From Anaerolineae bacterium (lineage in GTDB: Bacteria > Chloroflexota > Anaerolineae > 4572-78 > J111): a stretch of DNA of 64,000 bases. The position numbers were made by a program, and so were the translations under genes. Each line of letters starts with the position of its first letter. The stretch's first letter is position 1. Shown here one piece after another: positions 54,801-63,123 of this stretch. The notes beneath the pieces were generated by a model. The model was not told the DNA's origin and did no database searches. It saw nothing but the letters and a program-made list of their open reading frames with translations. The stretch lies in the NCBI GenBank assembly GCA_023382535.1, contig JAHDWA010000024.1, positions 1 to 64,000 on the forward strand. Direction: 5' to 3'.

Positions 54801-55413
54801 CTTTCCCCTTATCTTCGAATATCGGGTCAAAGATAATTGGGGAGGCTCTAAAGGTCGTCAACGCCTGCTTAAAAATAGCGGCCTCGACATGGCAGATGAA
54901 ATACCGCAGCCTGAAGAGGCCGAGGATGTTCATGTGGCTCAGGTACAACTTACTGTGGAGGGTCACCCACCATCCGAAGAAACTCCTCTGATTGCAGGAA
55001 CCGCTTACGGAATGCAAATCAAGTTGAGTTTTGCGAGATGGTCGAAGCAGTATCCTCACCTACAATTGCGTTTCCTATCCACCAGTCCGTTTGTGAATAA
55101 ATTTCCCAACTTGTCCCTTGACCGAGTCACAAATTTTAGGGGTAATATCATAGTTAACACCCATCTAGTCTTTGATCATCCGCTCAGTTCAGCGGCTCCT
55201 CCTATTGAAGCCAAGCTCGTTGCCAGTTTGGTTTCTGCCGATGGAAGCGAACGTGTGCTGGATTTATTCGGCGCACATAACCTTAACTTGAGAGTGTTAG
55301 AAAAGCCTCAACCCGCTACATACGATGTTTCCATTTCCAATTCACAGGGTATAGCTATCGGTGATCAATCTCAAGTAAGCTATAATTCCGATGCCGATGA
55401 CATGGAAAAGTAA
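51859..55413 (+). CDS. Large HEAT-like repeat protein with C-terminal beta domain and RHIM-like motif
   Basis: 1,184 residues from GTG 51859 (ATG 51871 also possible). The N-terminus has a small Cys/His-rich part (CVDCPFHEEVH, about residues 94-104). Most of the rest is helical, with HEAT/ARM-like units (GNAARAFGDIAMYWGDILPR). Residues 1000-1150 are predicted beta (VHVAQVQLTVEGH ... AKLVASLVSADGSERVLDLF), and the motif follows at 55318-55386 (TYDVSISNSQGIAIGDQSQV). There is no P-loop. A motif at the extreme C-terminus of a large repeat protein suggests a non-NTPase sensor or scaffold that can join the same assemblies. The family is unknown to me. Confidence 0.7.
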   Translation: MSYKMVRKALDKEIQEALGEGRKNQQKHRYLNWCKYLHIDLLSQSEVGRMAQLPLGPHEIYCDYYTGTQSVNVELIATHFIEEHCVDCPFHEEVHPDNLGRAIVEKARERRSKLSPVLQAKQKLQELVQVTDPIAILEQDITTNRELSAILVLLENDQHKQQASEKALTVAQELGAELFSIETVRVLATYFADPKVGEKIIQIIRILCKRNVDFYDAVIESAKYAFEDGYYCEPLAYLLGDYIATTKNASMVADLIPLLMAHHTGMLGIGSRRPSEGAIYALRSIAEIDIEPISQAIQSCLEEGDKYSRLQACDTLDFLIEPYPELGERFFKPLLHSLYLEEDMYDRSADGATVQLLAQILNQNLSERLPVMEQFYENAPSNIKALVLRIYESLAEQTDDKIVLDQCISKTLHTLAAGLDYVETFEGCADFLNQLAWKRPESFLDQFDSLIGAFALIVDRPTEIRQEKANNSLEWMDREGFAAQWDGIVNRVKDAIEKVGRSKPEIVAPILRRTITNANSKTAGRFKGRLIAILGQICGRSLSETQNSIPMLFGLLVDNDSPIVRGNAARAFGDIAMYWGDILPRDVLDLLKELLWRETNVYVLLSLIEAFKTIHIPDLEFATSVCNALVAWENSFDSRWDKEKIMNTLLRVASKFETLRRALKPWLWRYCHHEDYWIRRKKLEDWYRWSQKYPEYTFYEFIQATLQFYRDFKTNTRDFNGLEQPFKDLLRIPRSEFIEHLSAIIEIGKSSQGADYIWNWNQRDFAMLLSLKEYYSESAQLYLDLIETLPAEPRYDSYRRYLQILAYKDSAEAAVLEGDLQKALDWLEEAGNFIDQGTDDLEQTQIVLRQKLLRLLNGFDLSNVETFITEVETIRRQYVVIFEEHFQEIHDVDENFFRSLDNLLEMLHYLCKWAKASLRAEDNPSRYIEAARNQLDLASDFANRSDSALFAEHLKVLLSTLESVNRVREVVSFVQQVALVPFPLIFEYRVKDNWGGSKGRQRLLKNSGLDMADEIPQPEEAEDVHVAQVQLTVEGHPPSEETPLIAGTAYGMQIKLSFARWSKQYPHLQLRFLSTSPFVNKFPNLSLDRVTNFRGNIIVNTHLVFDHPLSSAAPPIEAKLVASLVSADGSERVLDLFGAHNLNLRVLEKPQPATYDVSISNSQGIAIGDQSQVSYNSDADDMEK

Positions 55414-55478
55414 AAGATAGGGCATCGCCCAAAAGCCAGTGGGGCCAATTGAAATCCATCCACTTCAAGGAGACGTGA

Positions 55479-56780
55479 ATGTTTGAACTTTTGCAGAATT
55501 ATTTCTTCACGGGGGTCACGGGCAATACAGCCTACGCCATCCTTCAAAAATTCTGGCAGAAACTCTTTGGTAAGGATCTGGAAGATCTCTATTTGGATGC
55601 CTTTGAGCAGGCTGTGACAAACGAACGGCTCCGCTTGAGCCGGTATGGCGACCTGGTTGAGCTGGACCGGCAGGTTCTGCGCCAAGTATTACGAGCCGAG
55701 CTTCAGATTCAAGTGGACCGTGCTACACTCTTCGACCTCAGCGCCGAGGAGTTCACCCAGCAACTGGCCGAGGCGATGCACGACCGGCAGACACTTGTGA
55801 TTGGAGGGCATAACCTGGGTCGAGAGGACTACCAGCAACTGCTGCGTAACCTCATCCGCCAGGCTGTGAGCATCCTGCGCCAGAAGGTGCTGGCGAACGA
55901 AACAGCTTTCAACGAAGTCCTCCTGGCCGAAGTCCAGGACAACCGCCAACATGCGAGCGAGGTCCAGACCTATCTGCGCCTTCGTTTCGACCTGGTTCTT
56001 GAAAAACTGGAGACCATCGAGACCCAGACCCGACCCATTCCTGAAATCCTGACTCGGATGGAAAATCAAGGGAGCCTGCTAGAGCAGATGTCCGATGATC
56101 TCAAGACGCTGCGCCGGCAGGGGGAAGAGACACCAGCCTCATCTCCGCCGACCAGCCCCAAGCCAGCCTCCGCCCCAGGCGGAAGCACTTATAACATCAG
56201 TATGCAAAACGCAACCAACGTGGCCATCGGCGATGGGGCACAAGTCATTAGTGGTCGTGGAGAGGGTTCGCAAAAAGTAGACAATACGACCCCATCCACA
56301 ATGAAAATTGCGTTGACCCTGTATGATCCGAAACTTGACGATTTAACAGATCAATTAACTTTGTTTATTCCCTCGAAGGATTCCACCCAGCCTCGCAAAG
56401 CTGAACAGATTTCACTTCGACTCTATCTTCTCAACCCAAGTGACAAAATGGCCCGTTACATTCAGGTTGAGATGTTCGTGAAAGCACATTTCCTTGCTTA
56501 TCCATATGATAGCGATCCATTAACTATTAAATCTCCGGCTAGATGCGAAGTTAATAAGGCGAGGGATAATGTGGTCCGGTGTTTTCTTGAAGGCGGAGCG
56601 GACCTTGTCTGTCATAAGCATAAATGGCATGATTTAGGGGTTGTAAATATGCAAGTACCGTGGGGTGAGGCAGACGGCGAGGCTGTAAAAATTGGGATCT
56701 CTTACAAGATTGAAGCCGAAGAACATACAGGAAAAGGTCTACTTACCGTTTTGCTCCATTCCTCTGCTAATTGGAGATAA
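55479..56780 (+). CDS. Helical N-terminal domain, central RHIM-like motif, C-terminal beta domain
   Basis: 433 residues; AAGGAGA lies 5-8 bases before the ATG. The N-terminus (FFTGVTGNTAYAILQKFWQK) and the next 180 residues are helical, ending in a coiled coil (about 165-215) and a Pro/Ser linker. The motif is at 237-256 (TYNISMQNATNVAIGDGAQV). The C-terminal 150 residues are beta-rich (IALTLYDPKLDDLTDQLTL ... LRLYLLNPSDKMARYIQVEM) and resemble an immunoglobulin-like or C2-like sandwich. The helical N-terminus may be an effector or membrane domain. Its neighbour 21 bases downstream is a motif-bearing STAND ATPase, so they may form a receptor-effector pair; that is inference. I know no named family for the whole protein. 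Confidence 0.7.
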   Translation: MFELLQNYFFTGVTGNTAYAILQKFWQKLFGKDLEDLYLDAFEQAVTNERLRLSRYGDLVELDRQVLRQVLRAELQIQVDRATLFDLSAEEFTQQLAEAMHDRQTLVIGGHNLGREDYQQLLRNLIRQAVSILRQKVLANETAFNEVLLAEVQDNRQHASEVQTYLRLRFDLVLEKLETIETQTRPIPEILTRMENQGSLLEQMSDDLKTLRRQGEETPASSPPTSPKPASAPGGSTYNISMQNATNVAIGDGAQVISGRGEGSQKVDNTTPSTMKIALTLYDPKLDDLTDQLTLFIPSKDSTQPRKAEQISLRLYLLNPSDKMARYIQVEMFVKAHFLAYPYDSDPLTIKSPARCEVNKARDNVVRCFLEGGADLVCHKHKWHDLGVVNMQVPWGEADGEAVKIGISYKIEAEEHTGKGLLTVLLHSSANWR

Positions 56781-56801
56781 TAGTTACAAGGAGAGAACGC
56801 G

Positions 56802-58208
56802 ATGCCCACACCCAAACAATTTATCGTAGGCCGCGAGGCTGAAATTGAACGTTTTGACCGCCTGGTAGCCGGTAAAGAGAAACACTGGTTGCTCAACATC
56901 TATGGTCCTGGCGGGATTGGCAAGACTGTTGTTTATAATCGCCTGACAGCACACGCTGCCAAAAGCAATGTGTTGGCAGCCGGTGTAGACGGTATCCGAC
57001 CGGACCTGACCCCAGATCGCATCCTGTACTTCTTCCAGGAAGGCCTGACTCAGGGTGGTTTAGGTGAACGCATTGAAGGTGCGTTTGATGATTTTGTCAG
57101 CCAGTTTGAGGATTACCTGACCATTAACGAAGTCCTCCGCCAGGGGGGTGGGGTGCCGGCTATGTTTGATGTGGTGGGCAATGTCAAGGATCCAGTTGGC
57201 TTGACCAAAACCCTGGCTGAACTGGGCAAAACCGTCAGCGAGAATGTTCGCACCACTGTCAATAACCGGTTCGCCCTGGAACGCTACCTACGTGGCGTCG
57301 AGCGTTCTCTGACCAACGCCTTTGCTGAAGGGATCACCACTGCTCAGGACAAGGCCCAACGTCCCATTGTACTGCTCCTGGACACCTATGAGGAGTTGGA
57401 AGCACTGGATGACTGGTTTTGCCGGACCCTGATGCCGGCTTTACCCCAAGGAGTTAAGGTCATCATCCTGGGTCGTAACGATTTGCATCGGGTCAATTTT
57501 GATTGGGAAGAGTTTGGGATAGATCTACACGCCATGCCGCTGCCTGAGTTGAGCGAAGCCGATGCTAAAGCCTATCTCTACCACTATGGTTTGCGGGACC
57601 CGGCCGCGCAGACCCAGGTCTATACCTTTACCGGCGGCTACCCCCTCTTACTGGTGCTGGTTCGACATCTGGCCCAGGAGCATGGCGGCTGGGATGCCCT
57701 GCAAGGATTGGATCGGTCGGCCGACCGAGATCACATCGCCACCGAACTTCTCAACCGCATCCTGCGCGAGGAACGAGCGGCGGAAGTTCGGGCCTTTCTG
57801 GAAAAAGGCGTTGTCGCTCGCTGGTTTACGCCGGAAATTGTTGGGGTTATCCTCGAGGTCAGCATGGACGAGAGTCGGAGTATCTATGACAAGCTCCGCC
57901 GCCATTCCTTCATTGAACCACATCCCTACGGCCTTAAGTTCCACGATAAAATACGGGAACTGCTTCTGGAACGGCTCAAGTTCAACAAACCCGCATATGA
58001 CCAGATCGTCAAGCGGTTGATGGCCTACTACGCCGAGAAGGCCGGGATTGACTCTGAGGAGCCAAATGTCCCACCGGCCGGGCCTAAGTACGAAATTCAC
58101 ATTCATCAAGCCCAAGGGCTGTCCATCGGCGACCAGGCCCACACGACCTCGATCGATAACATCCCACCACCCATCGATCCGGCGGAAAGCCCTGACGCCT
58201 CAGAATAG
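56802..58208 (+). CDS. STAND ATPase with C-terminal RHIM-like motif
   Basis: 468 residues; AAGGAGAG lies about 9 bases before the ATG. FIVGREAEIERF precedes Walker A GPGGIGKT (35-42), Walker B is PIVLLLDTYEEL, the sensor VIILGRND, and TGGYPLLLVLV is the GxP-type loop. A winged-helix-like segment follows (LRRHSFIEPHPYG). The motif lies at 429-448 (KYEIHIHQAQGLSIGDQAHT). There are no repeats, so sensing probably relies on the TPR proteins encoded directly downstream or on the neighbour upstream. A decayed copy of this gene sits beside the Bell/RHIM gene at 29341, which links the two ends of the cluster. Confidence 0.8.
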   Translation: MPTPKQFIVGREAEIERFDRLVAGKEKHWLLNIYGPGGIGKTVVYNRLTAHAAKSNVLAAGVDGIRPDLTPDRILYFFQEGLTQGGLGERIEGAFDDFVSQFEDYLTINEVLRQGGGVPAMFDVVGNVKDPVGLTKTLAELGKTVSENVRTTVNNRFALERYLRGVERSLTNAFAEGITTAQDKAQRPIVLLLDTYEELEALDDWFCRTLMPALPQGVKVIILGRNDLHRVNFDWEEFGIDLHAMPLPELSEADAKAYLYHYGLRDPAAQTQVYTFTGGYPLLLVLVRHLAQEHGGWDALQGLDRSADRDHIATELLNRILREERAAEVRAFLEKGVVARWFTPEIVGVILEVSMDESRSIYDKLRRHSFIEPHPYGLKFHDKIRELLLERLKFNKPAYDQIVKRLMAYYAEKAGIDSEEPNVPPAGPKYEIHIHQAQGLSIGDQAHTTSIDNIPPPIDPAESPDASE

Positions 58209-58238
58209 ATTATTCAACCTTTAGACCAGGGCAGTAAT

Positions 58239-59816
58239 ATGACCCATCCAGCCGAATCGACACTTTATCAGACTGCTTATCTTGATCTGAAACTGGCCCA
58301 GGACACAACAGCAGGGTTGATCGCCTGGCAGCAGGCCTATGAACAGGCACTCGCCAATTGGGAACTTGAACGCTGTCGCCAACTACTGGCCTTGGTCCGG
58401 CGTGTATCTCTGAACCAACAACAGCGCGGTGCAGTTCTACACCTGGAAGGCATGTTTTGGGAACAATGGGGGGATTGGTCAACCGCCAGCCGGGTCTTGG
58501 AACGAGCAGTGTCTATCCAACGCGAGGCTGAGTATGCCCGAGGTGAGATGGTTGCCTTGAATTCCCTGGCCAATGTGCTGCGCCGTGATGAAAAGCGACA
58601 CCATGAAGCTATTTCTCTTTATCACCAGGCTTTGGAAATTGCCACCGAACTCAAAGACGATCAGGCCAGAGCCGGTATTCTAAATAACCTGGGTCTGGCT
58701 CAGTATGGCACCGGTGACTTGGAGGCCTCCCAAGTCACCCTGGATCAGGCCCTTGAACTTGCCCAGCAACAAAATGATCGCCAACGGGAAGGAAGAGCAC
58801 TGCACAATTTAGGTTCGCTGGCCTGGTCACAGGGGCGGCTTAATGATGCCGAACAATTTTTTTCGGCGGCGCTGGAAATTTGCCGAGAGCAGCACGATCG
58901 CGTGGGCGAGGCCGAAACACTTTCCAGTCTGGGTATTACCTGGGAAGCCCAAGGTTTGTGGACCGAGGCTGAAAACGCTTACCGGCAAACTTTGGTCGTG
59001 TTGCAAGAAATTGGCGATCATCACGGCCAAACTTATGCTTTGATTAACTTGGGCAATGTAGCGGAACTGCAAGAGCGCCATGAAGAAGCCATACACTATT
59101 ATCATAGCGGCTTCTCCCTGGCTCGCTCGTTAGGTGACGCCCACTTGGAAGGAACGCTGCTGGGTGGGCTGGCTGATGTCTATAAAGCGTTAGGTCAATT
59201 TGACGAGGCGCAGGAGACTTATCGTCTGGCCTTAGCCCGTAAAACGGCCGCTGGGGACCAGCGCAGCCAACCCATTACCCTGATGGCTTTGGGTGGACTG
59301 TACCACAAACTTAAACAACTGGATCAGGCCGAGTCTACTTATCAGCAAGCCATTCAACTGGCCCAGGCAACCAACAACCAGCGGATTCTGGTGCATGCAT
59401 ACATCAACCTGGCCAAATTAGCCATGCTGCGTGCCCAGGCTGATCTCGCTTATCCTCATCTGGATCAGGCCGAGGCCTTGGCCCGCGAGATGAATTATCA
59501 CGAAGCCCTGAGCGATGTAGCTCAATTACGGGGGGATATTCTATTGAGCCTGGGTCCGGCTGACGGCAGGCAGATCAGTTTTCACTATACCGAGGCGTTG
59601 ATCCACGCGGCCGATTTTAATCAGATGGAACTCAGTAAACGCCTGGATTATCTGGCCGGACTTCTACAAGCTATTGCCGCCGACGGTGACCTCGAGGGCG
59701 CCAAAGCAGTGTGCGAGGGTATCCTCTTTCTGTGGGGTGAAGCAGACCTTGATGAACGATGCCCTCAAGTTCCCGAATTCTTTACCAAATTGCGATCCAG
59801 GTTGGCTTCAACCTGA
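58239..59816 (+). CDS. TPR protein E with the cluster's shared N-terminal domain
   Basis: 525 residues, ATG 58239, 30 bases after the STAND gene. The shared domain is present but more divergent (TAYLDLKLAQDTTAGLIAWQ..ALANWELERCRQLLALVR), then about nine TPRs (ILNNLGLAQYGTGDLEASQ, TLSSLGITWEAQGLWTEAEN). Its position behind a repeat-less STAND ATPase suggests that it supplies the sensing or scaffolding part. The C-terminus is helical without a motif. Confidence 0.8.
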   Translation: MTHPAESTLYQTAYLDLKLAQDTTAGLIAWQQAYEQALANWELERCRQLLALVRRVSLNQQQRGAVLHLEGMFWEQWGDWSTASRVLERAVSIQREAEYARGEMVALNSLANVLRRDEKRHHEAISLYHQALEIATELKDDQARAGILNNLGLAQYGTGDLEASQVTLDQALELAQQQNDRQREGRALHNLGSLAWSQGRLNDAEQFFSAALEICREQHDRVGEAETLSSLGITWEAQGLWTEAENAYRQTLVVLQEIGDHHGQTYALINLGNVAELQERHEEAIHYYHSGFSLARSLGDAHLEGTLLGGLADVYKALGQFDEAQETYRLALARKTAAGDQRSQPITLMALGGLYHKLKQLDQAESTYQQAIQLAQATNNQRILVHAYINLAKLAMLRAQADLAYPHLDQAEALAREMNYHEALSDVAQLRGDILLSLGPADGRQISFHYTEALIHAADFNQMELSKRLDYLAGLLQAIAADGDLEGAKAVCEGILFLWGEADLDERCPQVPEFFTKLRSRLAST

Positions 59817-59822
59817 ACTAAA

Positions 59823-60743
59823 ATGGATGATAACCTGACTTATTTTATTGAGGCGCTATATCTTCGGTTGGAGACAGAGCCTGAAGAAGGTCTGATGCTC
59901 TGGTCACAACTATTTGATCAGGCTCGTGAGGCCTGGCAGACAAACCTTTGTCGCCTCCTGCTCCGTCAACTCAAGGCAGCTACCTTACCTGAGTCTCTCG
60001 GTCCACTGGCAATTTTACTGGCACGTTCTTCTGAGGGAATGTGGCTGGCCCAGTTGGAACAATGGGATGAGGCGATAGCTAGTTGTGAAAAGGGATTGGC
60101 CGTAGCCAGACAACTGGGTGATCCGGCGAGTGAAGCGTGGTTACTATTCACTCTGGGCAACATATATTACTTGACGGGTCAGTTAAACAAAGCAACGGAG
60201 ATTTATGACGACGTTTTGCTGCTTTATGGTCGCTTACAGAATCGTTCCGGAGAGGCTTTAGTGCTCGGCAATTTGGGAAACATCAAGCTGGATCAAGAAG
60301 ATGCACCAGGAGCCATTACATACTATCGGGCTGCTTTAACACGTTATGAAGATTTAGGCCAACTTGACTACCAGGCGGCGATGTTAACAAATTTGGGCAA
60401 TGCTTATCAACTTCAAGAGCAGTGGGAGGTAGCTGCCGAACATTATGAACGGGCCTTAAGCCTCTATTCTCAATTGAATGATCGTCGCGGGCAAGCATTG
60501 GTCCTCGGCAATCTGGGGATTTTGTATCTAAACCACGGCCAATATGAGCAAGCTATTGATTGCTTTCAACGTGATTTGGAAGTTACCGGTGAATTAGGCG
60601 ATACTCGAAGCATCGCCGAAACGTTAGGTAATCTGGCTATTGCCTATAAGCACATCGGTCGCTTAGATGAAGCACAAACCTGTCGCCAACGAAGCCTGGA
60701 GCTCAAGCGTCAACTAAAGCCGGAAGATACTGCACCTTCATGA
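59823..60743 (+). CDS. TPR protein F with the cluster's shared N-terminal domain
   Basis: 306 residues, the shortest intact member, beginning 6 bases after the stop of protein E. Shared domain: YFIEALYLRLETEPEEGLML..AREAWQTNLCRLLLRQLK. TPRs follow (MLTNLGNAYQLQEQWEVAAE, VLGNLGILYLNHGQYEQAID, TLGNLAIAYKHIGRLDEAQT). Its stop overlaps the next start (ATGA), so E, F and G form one translationally linked set. Confidence 0.8.
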   Translation: MDDNLTYFIEALYLRLETEPEEGLMLWSQLFDQAREAWQTNLCRLLLRQLKAATLPESLGPLAILLARSSEGMWLAQLEQWDEAIASCEKGLAVARQLGDPASEAWLLFTLGNIYYLTGQLNKATEIYDDVLLLYGRLQNRSGEALVLGNLGNIKLDQEDAPGAITYYRAALTRYEDLGQLDYQAAMLTNLGNAYQLQEQWEVAAEHYERALSLYSQLNDRRGQALVLGNLGILYLNHGQYEQAIDCFQRDLEVTGELGDTRSIAETLGNLAIAYKHIGRLDEAQTCRQRSLELKRQLKPEDTAPS

Positions 60744-62461
60744 ACATGACTCCCCTTACCCATCTGATTGAATATTTTCGCCTGGGTTTGGTCCGGAACG
60801 AGGAACAGAACATTAATCGCTGGGCCGGACAGTTTCTCCGGGCGCGAGAAGCCGGACTGTTGGATAACTGCCGGCAGTTGCTTCACGGGATCAAACGAGG
60901 CGGGCTGGACTTATCGCTACGTAGCCGAGCCGTCATTATTCATTGTGAAGCACTGTTGGCCGCATTGTTAGACCGGCCAAATGAAGCAGAAGCCGGCTAC
61001 CGGCGCAGCCTGGCTCTCTTTCGCCAGGCCGGTGATAATGTCGGGCTGGGCTGGGTGTTAAATGATCTGGGTACGTTGCACTATGCGCGAGGCGAGTGGC
61101 CGCAGGCCGTCGATTGCTACCGAGAAGCTTTGGCCCGGCTGCTCGCCACACGACAGGGTATGACTGACGAAGCGATGGCCCGCAACAACCTGGGATTAGC
61201 GCTAATTGGTCTGGGCCAACACGAAGAGGGGTTGGTCGAGCTGGAGCAGGCCGGTAATCTTTATCAACAGCTAGGGATGCCGCAGTTTGTTGCCAAGGTG
61301 AAGGTGAATTTAGGTCAATTATATCATCGCCAGGGTAACATCAGCCGGGCTTCAACAGTCTACCAGGAGGCCCTCAAGACCTTGCGCGAAATCGGTGATC
61401 AACGCACGGAAGTAACGGTACTCAATAGCTTGGGTGTTCTCTATCGCTATCAGGGTCAGTTTGACCAGGCGGCTAATTACCATACACAAAGCTTGAGCCT
61501 AGCCCAAAACCTGAATGACTTAAGCGGCCAGGCCTTGGCTCTGGGGAATCTGGGCGCCATTTTCCAGCTTCAACATCATCTTTCTCAAGCCCGTTCTTGT
61601 TATCAAGAAGCATTGGCCCTGTATGAAATGGTCGATGATCGTCAAGGACAAGCCCAAATGTGGGCCAATCTAGGGCATCTGCACAGTCTGGCCCACGAAT
61701 GTGAGGCTGCTTTAGCCAGTCAGCAGCGCAGCCTGCATCTTTATCAGGCCGTCAATGACGCAGCTGGTGAAGCCAAGATCCTGGTTAACGTGGCCAACGC
61801 CTTTCGTGATTTGGAACAGTATACCGAGGCCGAAACCCATTTTCAGGAAGCTCTAGCGCTGGCTCAGAAGCTGGCCGATGTTCGGCTGCAAGACCAGACC
61901 ATCGGGGCGCTGGGGACGTTGCGGATGGCTCAGGAACGGTGGACCGAAGCCGAGCCGCTACTCCGTAAAGCCCTGGCTTTACAGCAACAGCGCGGCGATA
62001 CGCATGCTCAAGTTGAAACCCTGTACAAGTTGGGCTGGGTCGCCTACAAGCAAGGACAACATGAACGTGTTTTACCGATAATTGAACCGGCCTGGGAATT
62101 GGCCCAGGAGCATGAATACGGACGCTGGTTGTTTGATCTGGCCCAGTTGATCGGACATGCGGCTCGGGCTCAGAATGACCCCGGGGCAACAAATTATTAT
62201 GCAGCCGCAGTGGCGATAGCCTGCCAGTATGAAGACCGGTATCATCTGCGTGAAGGACTAAATTATCTGGGCGAATTAGTAGCGCGAGCCGTTGAGAGTG
62301 GCGAGCATCAGGAAGCCCTTGAATTCTGCAAGTATCTAACGGGGTTTTGGACCAAAGAAGAATGGCGCGATTGGACCGGGCCGGCCATAGCCTACATCAA
62401 GGCAACATCCAGCGCTATTCACAACCGACAACCGCTGCCAGTGGAAATATCGGAAATTTGA
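60740..62461 (+). CDS. TPR protein G with the cluster's shared N-terminal domain
   Basis: 573 residues; ATG 60740 overlaps the previous stop by 4 bases. Shared domain: HLIEYFRLGLVRNEEQNINR..AREAGLLDNCRQLLHGIK. It contains ten or more TPRs (VKVNLGQLYHRQGNISRAST, ALGNLGAIFQLQHHLSQARS). It is the last intact gene of the cluster; a decayed shared-domain fragment follows immediately, so the array once extended further. Confidence 0.8.
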   Translation: MNMTPLTHLIEYFRLGLVRNEEQNINRWAGQFLRAREAGLLDNCRQLLHGIKRGGLDLSLRSRAVIIHCEALLAALLDRPNEAEAGYRRSLALFRQAGDNVGLGWVLNDLGTLHYARGEWPQAVDCYREALARLLATRQGMTDEAMARNNLGLALIGLGQHEEGLVELEQAGNLYQQLGMPQFVAKVKVNLGQLYHRQGNISRASTVYQEALKTLREIGDQRTEVTVLNSLGVLYRYQGQFDQAANYHTQSLSLAQNLNDLSGQALALGNLGAIFQLQHHLSQARSCYQEALALYEMVDDRQGQAQMWANLGHLHSLAHECEAALASQQRSLHLYQAVNDAAGEAKILVNVANAFRDLEQYTEAETHFQEALALAQKLADVRLQDQTIGALGTLRMAQERWTEAEPLLRKALALQQQRGDTHAQVETLYKLGWVAYKQGQHERVLPIIEPAWELAQEHEYGRWLFDLAQLIGHAARAQNDPGATNYYAAAVAIACQYEDRYHLREGLNYLGELVARAVESGEHQEALEFCKYLTGFWTKEEWRDWTGPAIAYIKATSSAIHNRQPLPVEISEI

Positions 62462-62487
62462 CCGTTAACCCAGAATGAATTCAAGCC

Positions 62488-62646
62488 CTGATCTTTACTC
62501 TGGAATATATCATCCTACTCCTCTCCACCGATCAAGATCGTAGTCTGTTTGTTTGGACAGTCGATTTTCAATCCAGTTTGGACCGCCTTGATCTCCAATA
62601 CTGCGCCCAGCTTTTGCTCATTGCCAAAAGCTCTAAGTTTCTATAA
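62488..62646 (+). pseudogene. Relic of an eighth-type TPR gene: only the shared N-terminal domain remains
   Basis: Read from 62488: LIFTLEYIILLLSTDQDRSL, FVWTVDFQSSLDRLDLQYCA, QLLLIAKSSKFL, stop at 62644. The pattern (EYI.L.L.T, W...F...L, C.QLL...K) is the shared domain of the intact TPR proteins. The nearest ATG (62475) is out of frame and no TPRs follow. The rest of the 317-base gap from 62462 to 62778 holds nothing I can support. Confidence 0.75.
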
Positions 62647-62778
62647 TTTGAGGTCCAAGTTTTACCATAATTTAACCAGAAGTCCGTCACCCTCTGGTAG
62701 GTTTATTTTTGCCCAGGAAAGCACCTGCTCTTTAAGGGTTTGTTAGCCAAGGAACAGACTTCCTCAAGAAATTGAAGT

Positions 62779-63042
62779 CTAATTCAGGTTAATTTTCTTG
62801 AAGATAGCCACTACCTTCACCAGTTTGTCCACATCAAAAATCTCATAATAAATGCTGTAGAGGGTTGTCTCGTATAGGTAAGCTATGCCACTGGCGGCTT
62901 CGGGCAAAGAGAGGGTTTGGATTCCGGCCGGCGTGGGATTATCGGCCAGAGATAGCAGAAAAGCGTAAATCTCCTCAACTTCGGTTGGGCTAAAATCGTT
63001 CAAGTCATCCAGAACAGCTTCAGATAATTCAATCTGGTACAT
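62779..63042 (-). CDS. RelE/ParE-like toxin
   Basis: 87 residues. The fold pattern (YQIELSEAVLDDLNDFSP, then PEAASGIAYLYETTLYSIYY, then DKLVKVVAIFKK) resembles RelE/ParE-type toxins, which either cleave mRNA at the ribosome or block gyrase. The sequence is divergent and I cannot tell which. It lies 81 bases after the antitoxin gene on the same strand, the antitoxin-first order common for this class. Confidence 0.65.
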   Translation of the reverse strand: MYQIELSEAVLDDLNDFSPTEVEEIYAFLLSLADNPTPAGIQTLSLPEAASGIAYLYETTLYSIYYEIFDVDKLVKVVAIFKKINLN

Positions 63043-63123
63043 GATGTGCAGGGCCTGTAACTTCCTCTGAGTGCCCGTATCATGGGCATTGGGGGCAACT
63101 TAGAGGGGGCTAATATTTTAGGG

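Noticed and set aside
61785..62192. 135-codon minus-strand ORF
   Set aside because: Antisense to the TPR G repeats, Pro/Arg-rich with no domain.
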